Source: SZUA-442 sp963753185 (GTDB lineage Bacteria; Actinomycetota; Acidimicrobiia; Spongiisociales; UBA5794). Taken from it: a DNA stretch of 64,000 bases. Below, one piece after another: positions 58,255 through 64,000 of this stretch; the first letter of the stretch is position 1; every line of letters starts with the position of its first letter. The position numbers were made by a program, and so were the translations under genes. Location of the stretch: contig CAVWBO010000007.1 of NCBI GenBank assembly GCA_963753185.1, forward strand, positions 2,356,001 through 2,420,000, in the 5' to 3' direction. The notes beneath the pieces are model-generated. The model was not told the DNA's origin. It was given only the letters and a program-made list of their open reading frames with translations, and ran no database searches.

Positions 58255-59442
58255 TCAGTAGCCGACAGGCGTGAATGCCGCCTGGATCGTGCCGTCCTTG
58301 ATGTCCTGGAGGAGCTGCTCGACCTCAGCCTTGAGCTCATCCGAGACCTTCGACTCCCAGTCGTGCAAGGGGGCCAGTCCGACACCCTCGTTGGCGAGGT
58401 TGCCGACAAAGGAGCCTGCCGTCCACGTTCCCGCAGCCTGATCGCTCACGGCCAGTGCCACGAATGGTGCGATGGCCTTCTCGACCGTCGTCAGCCACAG
58501 GGACTGGTACTGCTCTGGCATCGCGAAGTAGGCGTCGGCGTCGACACCAACGAGTGCGGCATCGAGGCCCAGGTCGTTGATGACGTCACCAGCGGGAAGG
58601 TTGATCGCCCCACCAACCGGGATGATGATGTCACAGTTCTCCTGGAACAGGCTCTCCGCCGTGCTCCGTGCGAGGTTCATGTCGGTGAAGCTTCCCGTGA
58701 AGAGGCCGTCGCCGGCCTCGGGATCCCATCCGAGAACCTGCACATCGGCACTCTTGACCTCGTTGTAATGCTGGGCGCCCCTCGTGAACCCATCCATGAA
58801 GATGGACACCGTCGGGAAGTTCGCGCCGCCGTAGGTGCACAGGACACCGGTGGTCGACGTGCCTGCGGCGAGGTACCCGGCAGCGAACGCCGCCTCATCC
58901 GTCTGGTAGACGAGCTCACGCACGTTCGGCAGTGCCAACGGAGCGAAGCTCGCGTCCGTCAGGACGTTGTCGATCATCGTCCAGATGATGTCAGGATGAG
59001 CCTGCGCATTGATCCCGGTGACCTCGCCGAGGGCGAAGCCGACGGTCACGATGTGCTCACAACCCTGCGAGACCATCTGGTCGATGTTCGGCTGCCAGTC
59101 CGTAGAGTCCGTCGACTCGAGGAAGAACGAATCCTCGGTGGCGACGCCGGCTTCGATCGCGAGCTGGACACCCGCCCACGCGCTTGCGTTGAAGCTCCGG
59201 TCGTCGACGCCCGCGAGGTCCGTCACGAGGCAGGTCTTGATCGCTTCGCCGGTGAAGGGCTCAGTGGTCGTCGTCGTTTCGGCCGCCGTCGTCGTCGTTT
59301 CTGCAGCAGTCGTCGTGGTTTCTTCACCGCCGCCAGCTGTGGTTGTCGTCTCGTCTGCATCGTCGCTACACGCGGCAACGACGAGGGCGAACGCGAGCAT
59401 CAGAACGATGATCGACGATCGCTTGGTGAACCTTGAGCGCAT
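58255..59442 (-). CDS. BMP-family lipoprotein, nucleoside ABC transporter substrate-binding protein
   Basis: A 395-residue lipoprotein. The signal peptide ends in a lipobox (VVAAC, C25), followed by a Thr-rich linker (about 31-60). The BMP domain shows DLAGVDDRSFNASAWAGVQLA, TVGFALGEVTGINAQAHPDI and EAAFAAGYLAAGTS, all typical of BmpA/PnrA purine-nucleoside receptors. It is the first gene of a four-gene transporter operon. The linker is unusually rich in threonine, common in surface lipoproteins of this group. Confidence 0.93.
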   Translation of the reverse strand: MRSRFTKRSSIIVLMLAFALVVAACSDDADETTTTAGGGEETTTTAAETTTTAAETTTTTEPFTGEAIKTCLVTDLAGVDDRSFNASAWAGVQLAIEAGVATEDSFFLESTDSTDWQPNIDQMVSQGCEHIVTVGFALGEVTGINAQAHPDIIWTMIDNVLTDASFAPLALPNVRELVYQTDEAAFAAGYLAAGTSTTGVLCTYGGANFPTVSIFMDGFTRGAQHYNEVKSADVQVLGWDPEAGDGLFTGSFTDMNLARSTAESLFQENCDIIIPVGGAINLPAGDVINDLGLDAALVGVDADAYFAMPEQYQSLWLTTVEKAIAPFVALAVSDQAAGTWTAGSFVGNLANEGVGLAPLHDWESKVSDELKAEVEQLLQDIKDGTIQAAFTPVGY

Positions 59443-59570
59443 CAGTGCACCCTTTCGTTGGTCGTAGTCATTGACTTGCCTGCCCGGATGAGTTGCGGGA
59501 AGGTGACTCGAAGTCTAGGCGAACAGCACGACGAACCACGCTCTGAACGCGTTCCTGAGTGCGGGGATGC

Positions 59571-62075
59571 TCAATTCTCTGCGAGCTCGACGGGAGGCTT
59601 CTCTGGCATCTCGACGGTCTCGAACGACAGCGAATCAGGGCTGTCCGAGTCGACCGAGACGAGGATCGTGCTGCCTGCCGGGAACTCCTTGAACAGGACC
59701 TTCTCCGACAGCGGATCCTCCAGCATGCGCTGGATGGCCCGACGCAGAGGCCTCGCCCCGAGCTGGGGATCGTACCCCTTGCGACCGAGAAGCTCCTTCG
59801 CATCGTCGGTGAGGACGAGGTCGAGTGCACGGGATTCGAGCTGCTCGCGGACACGGACGAGGAGGAGGTCGACGATCTGCTTGACCTCGTCCATGGTGAG
59901 TTCGTGGAAGACGATCACCTCGTCGATGCGGTTGAGGAACTCTGGACGGAAGTGCGTCTTCAGGGCGTCCATCACCTTCTCTCGCATCTTGTCGTAGTTG
60001 AGCTCGTCACTTGTGTCCGAGAACCCGATTCGCGTCTTGCGCAAGTCGGCCGTGCCGAGGTTCGACGTCATGATGATGACGGTGTTCTTGAAGTCCACCG
60101 TGCGACCCTGTGAGTCGGTCAGTCGTCCGTCCTCGAGGATCTGGAGGAGGATGTTGAACACGTCGGGATGTGCCTTCTCGATCTCGTCGAACAGGACGAC
60201 CGAGAACGGCTTGCGCCGCACTGCCTCGGTGAGTTGTCCGCCCTCGTCGTAACCGACGTATCCGGGAGGTGAGCCGACGAGGCGGCTGACGGCGTGCTTC
60301 TCCATGTATTCGGACATGTCGATCTGGATGAGGGCGCTCTCCTCACCGAAGAGGAATTCCGTCAGCGACTTTGCGGTCTCGGTCTTGCCGACACCCGAGG
60401 GTCCGAGGAAGATGAACGACCCGGAGGGTCGCTTCGGATCCTTGAGCCCGGCCCTGGTCCGGCGAATCGCCTTCGAGACCGCGTTGATCCCGTCCTGCTG
60501 GCCGATGATCCGCTTGTGGAGTTCTTCTTCCATGTTGAGGAGCTTTGCGGTCTCCTCCTCGGTCAAGCGATGGACGGGGATCCCCGTCCACTGCGCGAGC
60601 ACCTGGGCGATCTCCTCCTCGTCGATCGTGGACCTGAACACCTGGCCTGCGGCCGTCGACATCGACTCCGCATCGGCGCGCTGATCCATCAACTCGCGCT
60701 CACGGTCGCGCAGCTGGGCCGCACGCTCGTACTGTTGGGCGTTGATGGCCTCACGCTTGTCGGTTCGGAGCTTCCCGATCTGGTCATCGATCTGCTTGAC
60801 CTCGTCCGGCAGGTTCGACCGGCGGAGGCGCATCCGGCTTCCTGCCTCGTCGAGCAGGTCGATCGCCTTGTCGGGGAGGAAGCGGTCCGCGATGTACCGG
60901 TCGGCGAGATTCGCCGCATTCACCAACGCTTGCTCGGTGAACTCGACCTTGTGGTGCTCCTCGTATGACTCCCTCAGCCCTTCGAGGATCTTGATCGTGT
61001 CGGCGACCGAGGGCTCCTCGACGCGGATCGGTTGGAATCGCCGTTCGAGGGCGGAGTCCTTCTCGAGGTACTTGCGGTACTCCTCGAGCGTGGTCGCTCC
61101 GATGGTCTGGAGCTCCCCGCGGGCGAGCATCGGTTTCAGGATGCTCGCTGCGTCGATCGCCCCCTCTGCGGCACCCGCACCGACGAGCGTGTGGATCTCG
61201 TCGATGAACAGGATGATGTCGCCGCGGGTGCGGATCTCCTTCAGGACCTTCTTGAGGCGCTCCTCGAAGTCGCCTCGATACCTCGAGCCTGCGACGAGGG
61301 CACCCAGGTCGAGGGTGTAGATGTGCTTGTCGGTCAACGTGTCGGGGACCGTGCCGTCGACGATCTGCTGGGCGAGGCCCTCTACGATCGCAGTCTTTCC
61401 GACACCGGGTTCGCCGATGAGGACGGGGTTGTTCTTGGATCGACGCGACAGCACCTGCATGACACGTTCGATCTCCTTGGCGCGCCCGATGACAGGGTCG
61501 AGGCTCTGTTCCCGCGCGAGCTGGGTGAGGTTCCTGCCGAACTGATCGAGCACGGCGGATCCCGAGGAGCTCGCCTCGCCACGTGAGCTGGATGATCCTG
61601 ATCCCTGGGAGGACCCCGACCCTCCGCCTTCGTCGCCCTGGACGCCGCTGAGGAGCTGGATCACGGTCTGGCGGACCTTGGTGAGCTCAGCGCCGAGCTT
61701 CACGAGGACCTGGGCGGCGACACCTTCACCCTCGCGGATGAGGCCGAGGAGGATGTGCTCGGTCCCGATGTAGTTGTGGCCGAGCTGGAGGGCTTCACGG
61801 AGGGAGAGTTCGAGGACCTTCTTCGCACGAGGGGTGAACGGGATGTGTCCGCTCGGAGCCTGGGAACCCTGCCCGATGATCTCGACGACCTGGCTGCGCA
61901 CGGATTCGAGGCTGATGTCCATGCTCTCGAGGGCACGAGCGGCGACGCCCTCGCCCTCGTGGATGAGGCCGAGCAGGATGTGCTCCGTGCCGATGTAGTT
62001 GTGATTGAGAAGCCTTGCTTCTTCCTGCGCGAGGACAACGACTCGTCGGGCTCTATCTGTGAAACGTTCGAACAA
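59571..62075 (-). CDS. clpC: ATP-dependent Clp protease ATPase subunit ClpC
   Basis: An 834-residue AAA+ unfoldase that feeds ClpP. It has two N-terminal Clp repeats (FERFTDRARRVVVLAQEEA), AAA1 with Walker A GEPGVGKT (about 210), a UVR/coiled-coil middle region, AAA2 with Walker A GPSGVGKT, and the C-terminal D2-small domain. The start is TTG 62075, preceded by GGGGTGAAGGA. It is divergent from the polyprenyl synthase gene. A minus-strand TATACT (62128-62133) about 50 bases upstream may be its -10 box. Confidence 0.96.
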   Translation of the reverse strand: MFERFTDRARRVVVLAQEEARLLNHNYIGTEHILLGLIHEGEGVAARALESMDISLESVRSQVVEIIGQGSQAPSGHIPFTPRAKKVLELSLREALQLGHNYIGTEHILLGLIREGEGVAAQVLVKLGAELTKVRQTVIQLLSGVQGDEGGGSGSSQGSGSSSSRGEASSSGSAVLDQFGRNLTQLAREQSLDPVIGRAKEIERVMQVLSRRSKNNPVLIGEPGVGKTAIVEGLAQQIVDGTVPDTLTDKHIYTLDLGALVAGSRYRGDFEERLKKVLKEIRTRGDIILFIDEIHTLVGAGAAEGAIDAASILKPMLARGELQTIGATTLEEYRKYLEKDSALERRFQPIRVEEPSVADTIKILEGLRESYEEHHKVEFTEQALVNAANLADRYIADRFLPDKAIDLLDEAGSRMRLRRSNLPDEVKQIDDQIGKLRTDKREAINAQQYERAAQLRDRERELMDQRADAESMSTAAGQVFRSTIDEEEIAQVLAQWTGIPVHRLTEEETAKLLNMEEELHKRIIGQQDGINAVSKAIRRTRAGLKDPKRPSGSFIFLGPSGVGKTETAKSLTEFLFGEESALIQIDMSEYMEKHAVSRLVGSPPGYVGYDEGGQLTEAVRRKPFSVVLFDEIEKAHPDVFNILLQILEDGRLTDSQGRTVDFKNTVIIMTSNLGTADLRKTRIGFSDTSDELNYDKMREKVMDALKTHFRPEFLNRIDEVIVFHELTMDEVKQIVDLLLVRVREQLESRALDLVLTDDAKELLGRKGYDPQLGARPLRRAIQRMLEDPLSEKVLFKEFPAGSTILVSVDSDSPDSLSFETVEMPEKPPVELAEN

Positions 62076-62127
62076 CGTCCTTCACCCCTTGATCAACAGT
62101 GGCGCATCGTCACCGTGCGCCCCGCGG

Positions 62128-62133
62128 AGTATA
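62128..62133 (-). promoter_or_regulatory. Possible -10 box of clpC
   Basis: AGTATA on the plus strand is TATACT on the minus strand, lying 53 bases before the clpC start codon. This would leave a 45-base leader with a ribosome-binding site. No clear -35 box is visible. Confidence 0.35.
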
Positions 62134-62240
62134 GATACCCGATCCGGGTACCCCGAGGAACCTCCTCGGTCCGATGGCCGGCGCTCGCTACCCAGAACGT
62201 GCGTTGTACCATCCTCATTCCTTCGTTGGAGCGCACTGCC

Positions 62241-63233
62241 GTGGATCGCCCAATCTTCCAAGATCTCGTTCCCATCCCGCGGGTGTGGGACCGTATGGCG
62301 GCAGTCGAGCGTCGGCTCCGGGAAGTGACGGTTGCCGACACCGAGTTCCTCACGAACATCGCACAGCACCTCTTGTCGGCCGGTGGGAAGCGATACAGAC
62401 CTCTCCTCGCCCAGGTCGCGGCGGAACTCGGACCGAACAGCGGTGCCGAACCCGTCGAGGCCGGCGTCTCGGTCGAGCTCGTCCACCTCGGTTCCCTCTA
62501 CCACGATGACGTCATCGACGAGGCCGATTCACGACGGGGCCAGACGAGCGTCAACGCGAATTGGGACAACACGATCGCCATCCTCGCCGGCGACTTCCTC
62601 CTCGCCAGGGCATCGGAGATCGCCGCTCCCCTCGGTGAGGAGGCCGTCGCCCTGATCGCACGCACGTACGCCACGCTCTGCGAGGGACAGGTCAGCGAAC
62701 TCGTCTGGGCGAACGACCTCTCCCACGGTCCGGCCGGATATCACGCCGTGATCGGCGGCAAGACGGCATCGCTCATCCGCACGTCAGCCCGTCTCGGTGC
62801 GATCACGGGCGGCGCGGATCCGGAAGCCGTCGAGGCGATCAGCGAGTGGGCGTGGGAGATGGGGATGGTGTTCCAGATCACCGATGACGTCCTCGACCTC
62901 ATCGCTTCGGACGTCTTCCTCGGTAAGCCAGCGGGGTCCGACATCGGCGAGGGCACGTTCACCCTCCCGGTGCTCCTGGCCGCGGAGGGGCCGGACGGTG
63001 AGGAGATCGCATCCCTGCTCGCCTCGGGAAAGCCGTACAGCGAGGGCTCGATCGCACGGGTCATCGAGCTGACCGTCTCGGGCGGCTACATCGATGCCGC
63101 ACTCGACGAGGCCGCCGAACGCATCCGCGTCGCAGAGAAGGCTGCCCAGCGCATTCCGGACAACCCGCTGACCGACGTCCTCGCCAACCTCGATCAGTAC
63201 CTGTTGGACCGGGTCGGATCTGCCAGGAGCTGA
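62241..63233 (+). CDS. Polyprenyl diphosphate synthase (IspA/HepT family)
   Basis: A 330-residue trans-prenyltransferase. It has the first aspartate-rich motif HDDVIDEAD (about 93-101), GGKRYRPLL and GDFLLARASEIA, and the second aspartate-rich motif QITDDVLDLIASD (about 212-224). The residues before the first motif (LVHLGSLY) fit a long-chain synthase, but product length cannot be read from sequence. It draws on IspD/IspF-derived precursors and may make menaquinone or carrier-lipid chains. GTG 62241 is preferred; TTG 62226 is possible. Confidence 0.9.
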   Translation: MDRPIFQDLVPIPRVWDRMAAVERRLREVTVADTEFLTNIAQHLLSAGGKRYRPLLAQVAAELGPNSGAEPVEAGVSVELVHLGSLYHDDVIDEADSRRGQTSVNANWDNTIAILAGDFLLARASEIAAPLGEEAVALIARTYATLCEGQVSELVWANDLSHGPAGYHAVIGGKTASLIRTSARLGAITGGADPEAVEAISEWAWEMGMVFQITDDVLDLIASDVFLGKPAGSDIGEGTFTLPVLLAAEGPDGEEIASLLASGKPYSEGSIARVIELTVSGGYIDAALDEAAERIRVAEKAAQRIPDNPLTDVLANLDQYLLDRVGSARS

Positions 63234-63288
63234 TCGGGTGCGCCCAGCGGAGCGATCGCGAGCCGAGCGATCGAGAGCCGAGCGATTG

Positions 63289-64000
63289 ATGGGGTCGGTG
63301 TCCTCACGCATCCTGGCCGTGTTCGTCTCGTCCGCCATTGCCGTGACGTCGTGCACGGTGACATCCGGCACGACCTCTTCGTCGACCTCCGTACCCGCCG
63401 CTCCGGAGTCATCCACCACCACACAGCCGATCGAGCCGGGGGCACCCCTGGTGCCCCCCGAACCGCCGGACCAGGACGCACTTGCATCCTCGTGGCTCTC
63501 CGCACCGGAAGGTTTCGCCCCGACCGAGGAACGGGGCCTCTTCGAGCAGGACGCGATCACCGCAATCGGCCTCTGGCTGCCCGATGGACTCGTCGCTGGC
63601 AGGTCGGATGCCGTGTACAGATCCGACGACCGATACCTCGTGGTCGTGTCGGTCATCCCGACGATGTCCCTTCGAGGCGACCCCGGCCTCGTCCCCGTTC
63701 TCGCCTCCCTCGACGATCAGGGTTCCGAGGTCACCGAAGGCGTATTCGAGACCTCGACGCCTGCGGGTCTCGCCATATCCCTGTGGTCGACGGGAGACGG
63801 CTTCCTGGCGGCGACGTCGATAGACGATGGCGTCGCGACCGACTACCTCGCGTCACGGGAACGGTCTCGGCTGCCGCTCCCGATATGGCAGACAGGTGAC
63901 TGCGTGTACCTGGATCCCGAGGAGGGACTTCCGTGGGCACCGATTGCACTCGATGCCGTCGTTCCCTGTGACGGCCCACACAACGGGGAGGTCCTGTTCG
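63289..64000 (+). CDS. Lipoprotein, septum-formation-like domain (truncated by window end)
   Basis: Starts at ATG 63289, 55 bases after the prenyl synthase stop; an in-frame GTG at 63238 adds an Arg/Glu-rich, repetitive start (AERSRAERSRAE). A lipobox-like IAVTSC follows the hydrophobic segment VFVSSAIAV. A Ser/Thr/Pro linker (TSSTSVPAAPESSTTT) leads to a domain of about 150 visible residues. The last visible part, CVYLDPEEG and VVPCDGPHNGEVLF, resembles the cysteine/histidine pattern of septum-formation domains (PCDxPHxxEV). The gene runs off the window, so the total length is unknown. Confidence 0.7.
   Translation, partial: MGSVSSRILAVFVSSAIAVTSCTVTSGTTSSSTSVPAAPESSTTTQPIEPGAPLVPPEPPDQDALASSWLSAPEGFAPTEERGLFEQDAITAIGLWLPDGLVAGRSDAVYRSDDRYLVVVSVIPTMSLRGDPGLVPVLASLDDQGSEVTEGVFETSTPAGLAISLWSTGDGFLAATSIDDGVATDYLASRERSRLPLPIWQTGDCVYLDPEEGLPWAPIALDAVVPCDGPHNGEVLF

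Overview
The window is a chromosomal segment of a high-GC bacterium, best explained as an uncultured member of the Acidimicrobiia (phylum Actinomycetota). Pointers are CarD, DisA, a Rv3369-type PPOX/F420 protein, a SepX/GlpR-like divisome protein beside a MoeA/Glp homologue, a TreS-maltokinase fusion next to otsAB, LppM and CvpA-CAP proteins, and a secreted protein with the FG-rich C-terminal repeats I associate with this class. Several promoters look leaderless: a TANNNT box lies 6-7 bases before the ATG. No rRNA, phage, plasmid, insertion sequence or CRISPR array was found. The content is mostly core metabolism and housekeeping, with a few patches of gene debris.

Layout. 1-4.8 kb: tRNA-Ala(CGC), a translin-family protein, a SepX/GlpR-like membrane protein, then plsY-moeA/glp-moaC-mogA as one overlapping operon, and a SAF-domain protein. 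4.8-12.3 kb: ABC exporter, uppP, Na/Pi cotransporter, a TPP enzyme, a PPOX protein and a thioredoxin. 12.3-18.6 kb: hydroxyacyl-CoA dehydrogenase, a 52-bp perfect palindrome, a HAD protein, an NYN-LOTUS protein, plsC, an epoxide-hydrolase-like enzyme and two hypothetical genes. 18.7-24.6 kb: a group 3b-type [NiFe]-hydrogenase operon (beta, cyclic-nucleotide-binding protein, gamma, small subunit, large subunit, protease, HypA-like, unknown). The large subunit and the HypA-like gene carry single-base frameshifts. 24.7-30.3 kb: lipoprotein, inverted lipoprotein fragment, tRNA-Arg(CCT), gene debris, a pseudokinase-flippase membrane protein and a truncated K+ channel. 30.3-41.9 kb: SulP transporter, secreted repeat protein, a bactofilin-like repeat protein, otsA-otsB converging on treS-mak, and a TipA-type MerR regulator. 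41.9-54.1 kb: LppM lipoprotein (frameshifted), CvpA-CAP, an AI-2E-type exporter, an intergenic repeat block, tRNA-Thr(TGT) with a partial 3' copy, and rlmB, cysS, glpQ-like, ispF, ispD, carD, disA, radA. 54.1-64 kb: a BMP-type nucleoside ABC transporter, clpC, a polyprenyl diphosphate synthase, and a lipoprotein cut by the window end.

How the genes fit together. Isoprenoid precursor (ispD, ispF), prenyl chain (polyprenyl synthase) and carrier-lipid recycling (uppP) genes are scattered through the window. Trehalose can be made by OtsA/OtsB and turned into maltose-1-phosphate by TreS-Mak. The hydrogenase operon suggests NAD(P)-coupled H2 turnover. carD-disA-radA is the usual actinobacterial stress and genome-maintenance cluster. 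Four clear or probable +1 insertions in otherwise well-preserved genes suggest indel errors in the assembly, although local decay of the hydrogenase operon cannot be excluded.
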